The notes beneath the pieces are model-generated. The model worked only from the letters and a program-made list of their open reading frames with translations. It searched no databases and had not been told where the DNA came from. DNA of 64,000 bases from Acidobacteriota bacterium. Lineage in GTDB: Bacteria > Acidobacteriota > Vicinamibacteria > Vicinamibacterales > UBA8438. Of this stretch, positions 1-8,303 are shown one piece after another. Within the stretch, counting starts at the first letter, position 1; every line of letters begins with the position of its first letter. A program made the translations under genes and the position numbers. The stretch spans positions 19,041-83,040 of the forward strand of contig VXME01000102.1 in the NCBI GenBank assembly GCA_009861545.1, in the 5' to 3' direction.

Positions 1-1951
1 CCGGCGTCGCGGGAGGCGCGGCCGATGATGGTTCCGTTGAAGCTGGCGAGTTCGCGATTCTGCGCCCACGGAAGGTAGATGGCGAATCCCCCGACCTCAC
101 GGAACCCGCGGTACTTGCCGTCGCTGACGACGCCCACCACCAGCACGTCCTGCAGCGGCATGGAGGTGAAGCGCTCGCCGAGAGGGCTCCGGCCCGGCCA
201 GAGCTGCCGAGCGAGGGATTCATTGACGAGCGCTACCGGCTGCGCCCCCGCGACGTCCCGTTCGCCGATGTCCCGCCCCGACCGCAGCGCCAACCCCACA
301 GTCGGGAGGTACTCCGGACCACAGAAGAAGACATGGGCCATTCGAAGCAGGTGCTGCGTATCCCCGCGAACATCGACCTGCCGAACGCCCGGCGAGTTGC
401 CCGCCAGCGGAAGACCGCCGAAGGTCACGCGCTCGACGCCCGGAACCGCGCCCATCCGAGCGACCAGCGACTCGTAGAAGCTCGCCACCCGCGCTCCCTC
501 GTAGCGCGACGTCGAGAAGTTCACCGACGCATAGAAGATCCGGTCGACATCGACGCCGACGTCCGCCGTCACGGCGGCGCGCAAGCTGCGGACGAACAGC
601 GCCGCCCCGATCACGAGCACGAGGGTCATTGCGACCTGTCCCGCCAACAGCACCGCGCGCATGCGCCCGGCTCCTGCGCGCCCGCCCATCGGGTGCCCCT
701 GCAATACGGGCAGGGCCTCGATGCGCAGGATCTGCAGCGCCGGCATGAGTCCGCAGAGAAGTGCTGTCGCGACAGCCGCAACCAGACCGCAAGCCACCAG
801 CGACCCGGACCACTCGAAGTCCAGCGCGCCAATCGAAACGCCTCCCGGCAGCACGAACCGGCCCACCACCTGCAACAGCCAGACCGAGACCAGCAGGCCG
901 GCGAGCGAACCGCTGCCCGCGAGCAGGAACGTCTCGGTGAGAAAGAGCCGCAGCAGGCGGAACCGGCTCACGCCGAGAGCCACCCGGATCGCGGCCTCCC
1001 CCCGCCGGTGCTCGTTCCGCGCCAGCATCAGCCCGGCCAGATTCGCGCACCCCACGAGGAGAACCAGACCGACCACGGCGACGAGCAGGCCGACGAAGCG
1101 TTCCGTCTCCGCCCGGGACCGGAACGGCAGGGCCGCCGACGCGGTCGGCACGAGCGTCACCGCTTCGGACTCCTCGGCCGCGGAGCGCGGGGCGGCGAGC
1201 ACGGTGAGCCCCGCTTCGGCGCGGGCGGCGCTCACTCCCGGTCTCAGCTTTCCGGTGATGAGATCCAAAGCTCGGGCGAGAACCCCAGGCCATCGATCGT
1301 GATGACGGTATCGGCAAGGTAGTTCGACGGCGGCAGGACCAGAGGCGCCGCCCGCAGCGGCAGGAAGAGGTCGGCCGGGCGAGTCAGATCCAGGCCGCGA
1401 AACCCCCTGGGCAGGACGCCCACCACGGTCGCGTCGCGGTCGCCTGCCCGTACGCGGGCGCCGAGCACGTTCGGGTCCGCGCCGAGCCGCGAACGCCAGA
1501 AAGCGTCGGTCAGGACGACGACCGGGTCCGCGCCGAGCCGGTGTTCCGACGTCGCGAAGCCGCGGCCGAGGACCGGCCGCGCGCCCACCACCTCGAAGAA
1601 CCGCTCCGTCACGAAGCCGGCGGAAACCACGCGGGCGCCGGCCGGCGTGGTCACGCGCGCACCACGGACTCCGCTTCCGGCCACGCCCTCGAACAGCTCC
1701 CCGGATGCCTCTCGAATCCGTTCGAACTCCGGGTACACGAACCCGCGGGATACGCCATCCTCGAAGTGCCTCTGCAGCGTGACGGTCCGATCCGGATCCT
1801 CCAGCGGGAGCGGCCGCAGCAGCACCGCGTCGAGGAGTGCCAGGACCGCGATCGTCGCCCCCGTGCCGACGCCGAGCGTCAGCACGTTCGCGGCGGTGAA
1901 CCCGGGGCTGCGCAACAGCGACCGGCATCCGTAGCGGAGATCGGCGAGCAC
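1..1951 (-). pseudogene. ADOP-family MacB/FtsX-like permease, frameshifted and cut by the window edge
   Basis: Inner-membrane permease of the acidobacterial duplicated orphan permease type. The N-terminus has the typical LRYGCRSLLRSPGFT opening, a first membrane helix at about residues 18-42 and a MacB-like periplasmic domain, ending in frame with a stop at 1244. Around 1260 the reading jumps frame: the next frame gives ITGKLRPGVSAARAEAGL, the expected continuation, then the FtsX membrane segments, a second periplasmic domain (GFAIYLPWAQNRELASF) and stays open to base 1. One missing base would explain this. The C-terminus lies outside the window. It may be a real lesion or an indel error. No ATPase partner is visible, as is usual for this family. 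Confidence 0.75.
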
Positions 1952-2193
1952 CAGGACCTCTACGATTCATCGCAAGCGCGGCCGGCGCAACGGACGCCGC
2001 CGTCGGTCAGAGACGAACCCGACGATCGTCGTCTGCGGCTCCGATTGCCGGCCAGCCGGGCCTGCCGGAAGTCTACGCCGCTTCTGCGGCGCAGAACTCC
2101 CGACCTGACCGACCGTCGTTCCCACGCCGGCGGGCACGGCTTCTTCCATACCACCCTGCGACGCGTTCCCCCCGCGTCCGCCGCCGGCCGGCC

Positions 2194-2199
2194 TATAAT
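2194..2199 (+). promoter_or_regulatory. -10 box TATAAT for the NIPSNAP gene
   Basis: Perfect TATAAT in the 300-base divergent gap 1952-2251, which otherwise shows no gene. The leader would be about 45 nt, with GGAGG at 2240-2244 before the ATG at 2252. No convincing -35 was seen. Confidence 0.5.
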
Positions 2200-2251
2200 C
2201 GGCGCTCTCCGTATCGCAACGGACACCTAACACGTTCAACCGGAGGCAACG

Positions 2252-2680
2252 ATGCGCAAGTGGCAGATTCTCGCGTTCGTCGGGTTCACGTTCGGGATCA
2301 TCGGCAGCGGCTGGGCGATCGCCGAGCAGCAGCGCGCGGCATCCCAGGTCTACGAGCTGCGCGTCTACAAGACGACGCCGGGCAACCGGGAGGCGCTGGC
2401 GAACCGCTTCCGCGACCACACGGCGGCGATGTTCGAGCGGGCCGGCATGACGAACGTCGGCTACTGGAACGCGGTGACGGGCGACGACGTCGAGGATACC
2501 TTCGTCTACATGCTCGCGTATCCATCCCGCGAGGCGCGCGACGAGATGTGGCGGGAGCTCGCCACCTTCGAGGACTTCCAGGAGATCATCATCGCGGTCG
2601 AGCGGGACGAGAACCGCGCGCTGGTCGACAGCATCCGCGCGCGGATCCTGGAGCCGACATCGTACTCTGCGCTGAAGTAG
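2252..2680 (+). CDS. NIPSNAP-family exported protein
   Basis: A 142-residue protein with an N-terminal hydrophobic signal segment (about residues 7-27) followed by a single NIPSNAP/dimeric alpha-beta barrel domain. It opens with QVYELRVYKTTPGNREALANRF and contains the usual aromatic-rich strand (VGYWNAVTGDD) and the FVYMLAYPSREARDEMW segment. The start is supported by GGAGG 7 nt upstream. NIPSNAP proteins have no settled enzymatic role in bacteria; ligand binding or oxygenase-like chemistry has been proposed for relatives of the fold. The exported form is common in this kind of genome. It appears to be transcribed alone and diverges from the permease. Confidence 0.85.
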   Translation: MRKWQILAFVGFTFGIIGSGWAIAEQQRAASQVYELRVYKTTPGNREALANRFRDHTAAMFERAGMTNVGYWNAVTGDDVEDTFVYMLAYPSREARDEMWRELATFEDFQEIIIAVERDENRALVDSIRARILEPTSYSALK

Positions 2681-2826
2681 CCCCCGGGCGGGCCGCCAAA
2701 CGGTAGTCCCGCGTCGTGGGAGTCTGCGCCGCCGAGAGCCTGACGCAGACACAGTGGGACAAGGGTCTGCGCACAGAAACCACGGAGCGCGGACGGTTGC
2801 GCTGAACAGATCGCACCCGCGTGGTA

Positions 2827-2865
2827 ACCTTGCAATTACGGATCATCGATCCCGAATTGCAAGGT
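2827..2865. promoter_or_regulatory. Perfect 11-bp inverted repeat over the start of the DUF4143 ATPase
   Basis: Arms ACCTTGCAATT (2827-2837) and AATTGCAAGGT (2855-2865) match perfectly. A nested 4-bp stem (GGAT/ATCC, 2840-2843 and 2849-2852) lies inside. The right arm overlaps the GTG start at 2864, so the element could act as a protein operator or as an RNA hairpin covering the start. No clear -10/-35 was found here. Confidence 0.55.
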
Positions 2866-4045
2866 GATAACCAGATCCCTCGCCGCAATCGTCACCGCCC
2901 GCCTCCGCCAGTTTCCCGCCGTCGCCCTGATCGGGCCGCGGCAGGTCGGCAAGACGACCCTGGCGCGCTGGCTGGCCGGGACCGCCGACAGCGTGTACCT
3001 CGACCTGGAGGACCCCGCCGACCTGGCGAAGCTTGACGATGCGGCCGGCTACCTGCGCACCCTGCCCCGCGGGCTCGTGGTGATCGACGAAGTGCAGCGC
3101 GCGCCCGGGCTGTTCCAACTGCTGCGCGTACTCGTTGACGAACGGATTCGGGCCGGCGAAGCGGCCGGACAGTTCCTCTTGCTCGGATCGGCCGCTCCGG
3201 ATCTGCTGCGGCAGTCCGGCGAGAGCCTGGCGGGACGCATCGCGTACCTCGAGCTCTCCCCCCTGGACGTTCGCGAAACGGGCGGCGACCTCGCATCGCG
3301 GTTGTGGGTTCGCGGCGGATTCCCCCCGAGCTTGCTGGCGGAGAGTGACTGGGCGAGTGCCGAGTGGCGGGAGCAGTTCATTCGCACCTACCTGGAGCGG
3401 GACGTCCCGCAGTTGGGGCCGCGCGTGCCGTCCGAGACGCTGCGGCGGCTCTGGACCATGCTCGCGCACGGACAGGGAAGCCTGCTGAACCTGGCCGCCC
3501 TTGCACGCTCGTTGGCCATCGACGGCAAGACCGTGGCGCGATACGTCGACCTGCTGGCCGACTTGTTCCTGGTGCGCCGCCTGCCGCCCTTCCACGCCAA
3601 CGTCCGCAAACGGCTCGTCAAGTCCCCGAAGGTCTACGTGCGCGACAGCGGCCTCGTGCACGCGTTGCTCCGCCTCGACGACAAGGACAGCGTGCTCGGT
3701 CATCCGGTCGCCGGCGCAAGCTGGGAGGGCTTCGTGCTGGAAACACTGATCCGGGCGGCCCCCGCCCGGGCGCGCGCCAGCTTCTATGGCACGGCGACGG
3801 GCGTGGAGATCGATCTGCTGCTCGAGCTGCCGGACAATCGACTCTGGGCGATCGAGATCAAGCGGGGAACCGCCCCCAGGGTCGAGAAGGGTCTGCGGAT
3901 CGCAATGGACGATCTGCAGCCGGACAGGACGTTCATCGTCTATTCCGGCGACGAGCGCTACCCACAGGCCGGCGGCATCGAGGTGATCGGACTCACGGCC
4001 ATCGCCGACGCGCTGGCAAAACTCGATCCAACGCAGGGGACATGA
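2864..4045 (+). CDS. AAA_14/DUF4143 ATP-binding protein
   Basis: A 393-residue P-loop ATPase with Walker A GPRQVGKT (24-31) and Walker B LVVIDEVQ (71-78). The C-terminal DUF4143 region holds a nuclease-like VEIDLLLEL...LWAIEIKRG pattern of the PD-(D/E)XK type. The start is GTG, embedded in the right arm of a perfect palindrome. The family is widespread, patchy, and of unproven function; roles as mobile or defence-like ATPase-nucleases have been suggested. A second, diverged member lies at 43260-44492, also behind a palindrome. It is monocistronic here. The ATPase/DUF4143 call is secure; the biological role is not. Confidence 0.85.
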   Translation: MITRSLAAIVTARLRQFPAVALIGPRQVGKTTLARWLAGTADSVYLDLEDPADLAKLDDAAGYLRTLPRGLVVIDEVQRAPGLFQLLRVLVDERIRAGEAAGQFLLLGSAAPDLLRQSGESLAGRIAYLELSPLDVRETGGDLASRLWVRGGFPPSLLAESDWASAEWREQFIRTYLERDVPQLGPRVPSETLRRLWTMLAHGQGSLLNLAALARSLAIDGKTVARYVDLLADLFLVRRLPPFHANVRKRLVKSPKVYVRDSGLVHALLRLDDKDSVLGHPVAGASWEGFVLETLIRAAPARARASFYGTATGVEIDLLLELPDNRLWAIEIKRGTAPRVEKGLRIAMDDLQPDRTFIVYSGDERYPQAGGIEVIGLTAIADALAKLDPTQGT

Positions 4046-4194
4046 AGATTCCCTCTCATGGCCAGTTGCCGGACCTGCCTGTCGGGTAGTTCGATGGTCA
4101 TTCGCATGGCGCGCGTCGGTGCAGGACGACGAGTCTTGCACTCCGGCGCTGCTTGCGGCAAACCTCCGGCCTGCCCTCGCAAAGAGAGCACTCC

Positions 4195-4200
4195 TATAAT
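4195..4200 (+). promoter_or_regulatory. -10 box TATAAT for the membrane protein/PQQ dehydrogenase pair
   Basis: Perfect TATAAT about 75 nt before the ATG at 4275. No good -35 was seen at 16-18 nt. Confidence 0.45.
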
Positions 4201-4274
4201 GTGAGGCTCTGCGCTTGGCGGCCCGCCTCATCACCCGGCGGGAACGCTGACGCGCGCGGCGGATGGAGGGGCTC

Positions 4275-4691
4275 ATGAGTGCGGAACGACTGGCAGTGGC
4301 AGGGCCGCGGGCTTGGCAGGTGTGGCTCCGCACGATCCTCGGGGCGGTGGCGGCCAATCTCGTCCTGCGCGCGGCGGCGCTTGCCGTCTTCGACATTCCA
4401 CCCGAGTTCGAGCCGTTGGCGACCGCAGGGCCGACGGCGTTTCTGACGGTTGTGGGCGTCGCGGCGGGGCTGGGTGTAGCCCTCGCTGTCGACCACAGGT
4501 CCGAGCGTCCGGTCCCCTTGTTCCGCCGGATCGTTCTCGTCGCCCTGCTGCTCTCTTTCATCCCGGACCTGTGGATGCTCACCGACGGCGGAGGTGAGGC
4601 GAATCCGGGCGCCACCGTTCCCGCCGTGGTGGTCCTGATGCTGCAGCACGTGGCGGCCGCCGCCGTCGTGCTGTGGGGCGTGGAGCGATGA
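4275..4691 (+). CDS. Four-helix membrane protein, DUF6069-like
   Basis: A 138-residue integral membrane protein with four hydrophobic segments, at roughly residues 16-38, 51-74, 82-102 and 113-135. It resembles the DUF6069 group, but this is a pattern judgement. The ATG at 4275 is preferred over one at 4263 because GGAGG sits 5 nt before it. Its stop overlaps an in-frame ATG (ATGA, 4688-4691) of the following PQQ dehydrogenase, so the two are probably cotranscribed and may be translationally coupled. A function in membrane anchoring or quinone-side interaction with the dehydrogenase is only a guess from the neighbourhood. Confidence 0.7.
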   Translation: MSAERLAVAGPRAWQVWLRTILGAVAANLVLRAAALAVFDIPPEFEPLATAGPTAFLTVVGVAAGLGVALAVDHRSERPVPLFRRIVLVALLLSFIPDLWMLTDGGGEANPGATVPAVVVLMLQHVAAAAVVLWGVER

Positions 4692-4750
4692 ACCTCACCG
4701 ACCGAAGCAGCGGCCTCGCACGGCCCGCAACGAACGCGGAGACGAAGGAA

Positions 4751-6709
4751 ATGGCAGACAGCAGGACGGCACGCATTTCTCAGCGGCGGCACATCGGCGC
4801 CCTCGTTTTCATAGCGGCGCTCGCCTGGGCCGGCACGGCCCCGGCGCAGCAGGGCGTGAGCGGCGAATGGCGCGTCCACGGCGGCGACGCCGGCTACACG
4901 CGCTACGCGGCGCTGGACCAGATCGACGCGGGGACGGTGGGCGACCTGCAGATTGTCTGGCGGCGCGAGGCGGTCGACCCGTCGCTGCGGGAGCGCTGGC
5001 CGGAGCTGCGCTACTCGAACCAGCTCCGCTCGACGCCGATCATGGTCGACGGCGTGCTGTACGCCTCGAACGGCATCGGCCTGGTGGAAGCCTTCGACCC
5101 GGGCACGGGCGAGACCCTCTGGGTGCAGGATGCGGCCTTCCTGGGCGCGGAGACGCCGCGCGGCGCGCCGAACCGAGGCGTCGCCTGGTGGGAATCGGAG
5201 GATGAACGGCGGCTCTTCGCTATCCGTCCGCCGTACCTGATGGCGGTCGACGCCGGGACGGGCGAGTTGATCGACTCTTTCGGGGAAGCGGGACTGGTCG
5301 ACCTGACCTACGACGCCGAGACCGGCTATTCGGGCACGTCGCCGCCGATGGTGGTCAAGGACGTCGTGATCCTCGGCAGCGCGATGGCGGACCATCCGTT
5401 CACGATGGAGCAGCACCCGGGCGACGTCCGCGCCTACGACGTGCGCACCGGCGCGCTGCGCTGGACGTGGAGCCCCATCCCGCGGGCCGGAGAGCCGGGC
5501 GTGGAGACGTGGCTCGACGACTCGTGGGAGTACTCCGGGATGTCGAACGTCTGGACGATGTTCAGCGCCGACCTCGAGCTCGGCTACGTGTATCTGCCGA
5601 CCGGGGCCCCGACCAACGACATGTACGGCGGCCACCGCCCCGGCAACAACCTCTACGCGAACAGCCTCGTCTGCGTCGACGCCGAAACCGGCGAGCGGGT
5701 CTGGCACTTCCAGATGGTGCACCACGACCTGTGGGACTACGATAACAACGTCGCGCCGATCCTGATGGACGTCACCGTCGACGGCCGCGAGATCAAGGCG
5801 GTGGTCCAGCTTACCAAGCAGGCGATGGCCTACACCTTCGACCGCGTGACCGGCGAGCCGGTCTGGCCGATCGTCGAGCGCGAGGTGCCCGGCTCGAACA
5901 CGCCGGGCGAGTGGATCTCGCCGACGCAGCCGTTCCCGACCAGGCCGCTCCCCTTCGACCGCCACGGCATCGGCATCGACGACCTGATCGACTTCACGCC
6001 GGAGCTGCGCGCCGAGGCGATCGAGATCGTCGAGCCGTACATCCTGGGGGAGATCTTCACCCCGCCCTCCATCCGCGGCGAGGATGCGACCGACACGAAG
6101 GGAACCCTGCAGCTACCCGGTTCCGTAGGCGGGGCCGAGTGGGGCGGGGCCGGGTTCGACCCCGAGACCGGCATGCTCTACGTGCCATCGGTCACCGGCG
6201 CGTTCGCGGCCGACCTGACGCCCGGCAACCCGGACCGCATGAACGTGCGCTACACGCGGGGCACCCGCGCGTTCCCGAACGGGCCGGAGGGACTGCCGCT
6301 GACCAAGCCCCCCTACGGCCGGATCACCGCCATCGACATGAACACCGGCGAGCACGTCTGGATGGTCCCCAACGGCGACGGGCCGCGGAACCATCCGGCC
6401 ATCGCCCACCTCGATCTGCCGCCGCTCGGGCAACCGGGCCGCTCGATGACCCTGCTCACGAAGACGCTGCTCTTCGTCAGCGAGGGCGACCCGGTCATGG
6501 TCCGCACCCCGCCGGGCGCGGGTCCCGACGCGGGCCGCAAGTTCCGGGCGTTCGACAAGGAATCGGGCGACGTGGTCTGGGAGACGGAGTTCCCGGCGGG
6601 CACCAACGGCTCGCCGATCACCTATATGCACGAGGGCCGGCAGTACATCGTCCTGCCGATCGGGTCGTTGCGGCACCCCGGCGAGTGGGTCGCGCTGGCG
6701 CTGCCGTAG
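4751..6709 (+). CDS. PQQ-dependent dehydrogenase, exported
   Basis: About 652 residues with a signal peptide ending near TAPAQQ, then an eight-bladed quinoprotein propeller. It starts with the family signature GEWRVHGGDAGYTRY and has tryptophan-docking blade motifs such as GETLWVQD and GDVVWETEF. The HHDLWDYDNNVAP stretch carries the acidic residue expected near the Ca/PQQ site. It should oxidise an alcohol or sugar in the periplasm and pass electrons onward; no haem motif is present, so an external acceptor is needed. The ATG at 4751 gives a normal signal peptide; an upstream ATG at 4688 overlaps the previous stop and cannot be excluded. Substrate unknown. Confidence 0.88.
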   Translation: MADSRTARISQRRHIGALVFIAALAWAGTAPAQQGVSGEWRVHGGDAGYTRYAALDQIDAGTVGDLQIVWRREAVDPSLRERWPELRYSNQLRSTPIMVDGVLYASNGIGLVEAFDPGTGETLWVQDAAFLGAETPRGAPNRGVAWWESEDERRLFAIRPPYLMAVDAGTGELIDSFGEAGLVDLTYDAETGYSGTSPPMVVKDVVILGSAMADHPFTMEQHPGDVRAYDVRTGALRWTWSPIPRAGEPGVETWLDDSWEYSGMSNVWTMFSADLELGYVYLPTGAPTNDMYGGHRPGNNLYANSLVCVDAETGERVWHFQMVHHDLWDYDNNVAPILMDVTVDGREIKAVVQLTKQAMAYTFDRVTGEPVWPIVEREVPGSNTPGEWISPTQPFPTRPLPFDRHGIGIDDLIDFTPELRAEAIEIVEPYILGEIFTPPSIRGEDATDTKGTLQLPGSVGGAEWGGAGFDPETGMLYVPSVTGAFAADLTPGNPDRMNVRYTRGTRAFPNGPEGLPLTKPPYGRITAIDMNTGEHVWMVPNGDGPRNHPAIAHLDLPPLGQPGRSMTLLTKTLLFVSEGDPVMVRTPPGAGPDAGRKFRAFDKESGDVVWETEFPAGTNGSPITYMHEGRQYIVLPIGSLRHPGEWVALALP

Positions 6710-6731
6710 GAGTCGGCCGCGTTCTCGTCCG

Positions 6732-7160
6732 TCACGGCTGTTTCAGGCGGAGGAACCGCTCCCACGCGGCGCGCGGCGAGCACACGGTTACGGGCCCTCG
6801 GCACCTCGGCGGGAAATGCCTGACGTTCCCGGTGACCAACGTGCGCTCGGGCACCCGAAGGGCGACCTCGAGGAACATGGTGTCGTCCTCGTCGGGCGGC
6901 GCGGCGTGCATCCAGGGTGGAGCCGAAACGTGCTCCTGGAATTGCACGATCGCCAGAAACGCTTCGCGACGGGACGAGTCGATGCCAAGGCGGGAGCGTG
7001 CCAGAACATCCCGATACTCGGCCTCGATGCGGTCGTCCGTTGCGATCCGCAGGCGTCCGCTCTCCACAAGATCGACGAGCCGGCCGGGTGGCCCGAAGGG
7101 CGACAGTAGCCCCGAAACCAGCACGTTGGTGTCGAGCACCCACGTGGGTGCATCACTCAC
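6732..7160 (-). CDS. PIN-domain toxin (PIN_3 type)
   Basis: A 142-residue putative VapC-like ribonuclease. It opens with WVLDTNVLVSGLLSP, with the first metal-binding Asp in DTNVL. Later acidic positions lie in the EAEYRDVL and DEDDTMFLEVA segments, and TGNVRHF closes the fold. The GTG at 7160 is chosen because it overlaps the end of the upstream antitoxin gene by 8 nt, typical of coupled pairs; an in-frame start at 7184 would overlap more. Toxins of this group cleave RNA when the antitoxin is lost. The antitoxin here is Phd/YefM-like rather than ribbon-helix-helix. Confidence 0.82.
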   Translation of the reverse strand: MSDAPTWVLDTNVLVSGLLSPFGPPGRLVDLVESGRLRIATDDRIEAEYRDVLARSRLGIDSSRREAFLAIVQFQEHVSAPPWMHAAPPDEDDTMFLEVALRVPERTLVTGNVRHFPPRCRGPVTVCSPRAAWERFLRLKQP

Positions 7161-7455
7161 CGTGAGATCTCTGCCTGCGCGCACGCCTCGACGCCTTGAT
7201 CTCGCGATCGATGTCGGCGCCCGTGAGATTCGCGGTACCCGTTTCCGCAGCGCGCGCTCGAATCTGCCGGACGGCCTTGCGTGCCCGTGCGAAGACGATT
7301 TCGCGAACGTCCTCGATCAGCGTGGCGTCGCTGGTAGGGACCATGATGCTGCGAGGGACCCCGTCCTTCGTGATGATGATGGCGCCTTCCTTCTCCAGAT
7401 CGGCCCAAACCCTGCCGGGGCTCGCTGCCAGCACTCGAGATGCGATCGTCTTCAT
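7153..7455 (-). CDS. Phd/YefM-like antitoxin
   Basis: A 100-residue protein. The N-terminal half (MKTIASRVLAASPGRVWADL, then GAIIITKDGVPRSIMVPT) matches the Phd/YefM DNA-binding fold. The charged C-terminal half is the likely toxin-wrapping segment. It precedes and overlaps the PIN toxin gene by 8 nt, so it should be made first and autoregulate the pair. The start is 8 nt after a perfect TATAAT, so the message may be leaderless. ACGAT repeats (7461-7473 region) around the -10 box could serve as an operator. Confidence 0.8.
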   Translation of the reverse strand: MKTIASRVLAASPGRVWADLEKEGAIIITKDGVPRSIMVPTSDATLIEDVREIVFARARKAVRQIRARAAETGTANLTGADIDREIKASRRARRQRSHGE

Positions 7456-7463
7456 GCACTACG

Positions 7464-7469
7464 ATTATA
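7464..7469 (-). promoter_or_regulatory. -10 box TATAAT of the Phd/PIN operon
   Basis: Perfect TATAAT on the minus strand, 8 nt before the ATG at 7455. Transcription would begin about at the start codon. Confidence 0.55.
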
Positions 7470-7499
7470 CGATGAACTGTTGTGCACGCATCGGCACCA

Positions 7500-7891
7500 T
7501 TACGTCCCGTACAACCGAAAGCCAGCCGCCGCGAAGTGGCGGTCGAACGCGAGTGCTTCGTCGATTTGGCACCGGCGCATCACGAGAAAGCTCACCTGAT
7601 CGACGAGACCGACACTCCGTGGCGCGCCGCGAAGCGCAGCAACGGCCGAGGCGTGCAGCGACTCGTCCACCCACTCGATCTCGAACGCCCGCGCTTCGGA
7701 CGCGAAGGCGAGCGCCGCATCCCGGCCGAGGCGATGTTGCAGCAGCGCCATCGATCGGAGAGCACGTAGCTGTGGGTCAGGACCCGGCGCCGGGCCCGGA
7801 GCAGTGCGTCGAACCTTCGCCGCGCGTCGTGATGGTTCAGGTCGCGAGCGCTCGCCAGTGCGAATACCGCCGACGAATCGATGAAGATCAT
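7500..7891 (-). pseudogene. PIN-domain toxin broken by a single frameshift
   Basis: The N-terminal frame reads MIFIDSSAVFALASARD (first catalytic Asp present) up to HSYVLSD. Then, near 7754, the PIN fold continues in another frame as SMALLQHRLGRDAALAF, SVGLVDQVSFLVMRR and ALAFDRHFAAAGF to a stop at 7500. Restoring one base gives a normal toxin of about 130 residues (HSYVLSESMALL). The gene start overlaps the antitoxin stop by ATGA. Either the toxin is dead while its antitoxin persists, or the assembly lost one base. It belongs to the VapC-like group paired with CopG-type antitoxins. Confidence 0.75.
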
Positions 7892-8172
7892 GTCTCGTCA
7901 GACTCATCCCCGCGACTGGCGATGGCCTCGGCAAGCCACTTGTCGTGATCGACCGACACCGGCAGATCCTCGGGCGGCTGCGGATCGACACCCATGCCGA
8001 CGAAGGTGAAGTCCTCGATGGTCCTCTGCGGCTTCTGCGACGGGCTGGCCGTTCCGAAAGCCTCTGACAGCGTCTCGCGGACCACCGACGCCATCGAGCG
8101 GCCCCGTTCGTAGGCTCGTCGTCGAACCGCTTCGTAGGTGGCGTCGTCGAGTTGAATCTGTGTGCGTCTCAT
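7888..8172 (-). CDS. Ribbon-helix-helix antitoxin
   Basis: A 94-residue protein. The RHH fold is MRRTQIQLDDATYEAVRRRAYERGRS followed by MASVVRETLSEAF, the usual strand-helix-helix of CopG-like antitoxins. The acidic tail (IASRGDESDET) would contact the toxin. The ATG at 8172 is chosen because the fold begins there and GGGAGG lies 7 nt upstream; longer in-frame starts add unstructured arginine-rich sequence. Its stop overlaps the start of the frameshifted PIN gene (ATGA). A tandem 8-bp repeat about 40 bp upstream is a candidate operator. Confidence 0.82.
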   Translation of the reverse strand: MRRTQIQLDDATYEAVRRRAYERGRSMASVVRETLSEAFGTASPSQKPQRTIEDFTFVGMGVDPQPPEDLPVSVDHDKWLAEAIASRGDESDET

Positions 8173-8211
8173 GCGCGCGCCTCCCACCTCATGATCTTCC
8201 GTACGCTCACT

Positions 8212-8227
8212 ACAGCATGACAGCATG
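8212..8227. repeat. Tandem 8-bp repeat upstream of the RHH antitoxin
   Basis: ACAGCATG occurs twice head-to-tail (8212-8219 and 8220-8227), in the divergent gap between the antitoxin (start 8172) and the gene at 8304. RHH repressors commonly bind short repeated half-sites, so this is a candidate operator. That role is inference. Confidence 0.4.
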
Positions 8228-8303
8228 CGCTGGGTGCGCGGGCAAGCGTGGACGTTGTGTAGTACGTTGAATCGAGCGCCTAGTCGAGAGGGAGGAGTAC
8301 GGC

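Noticed and set aside
2843..5965. 1040-codon open frame on the minus strand
   Set aside because: It is antisense to the DUF4143 ATPase, the membrane protein and the PQQ dehydrogenase, and reads as His/Arg/Val-rich shadow sequence with no domain.
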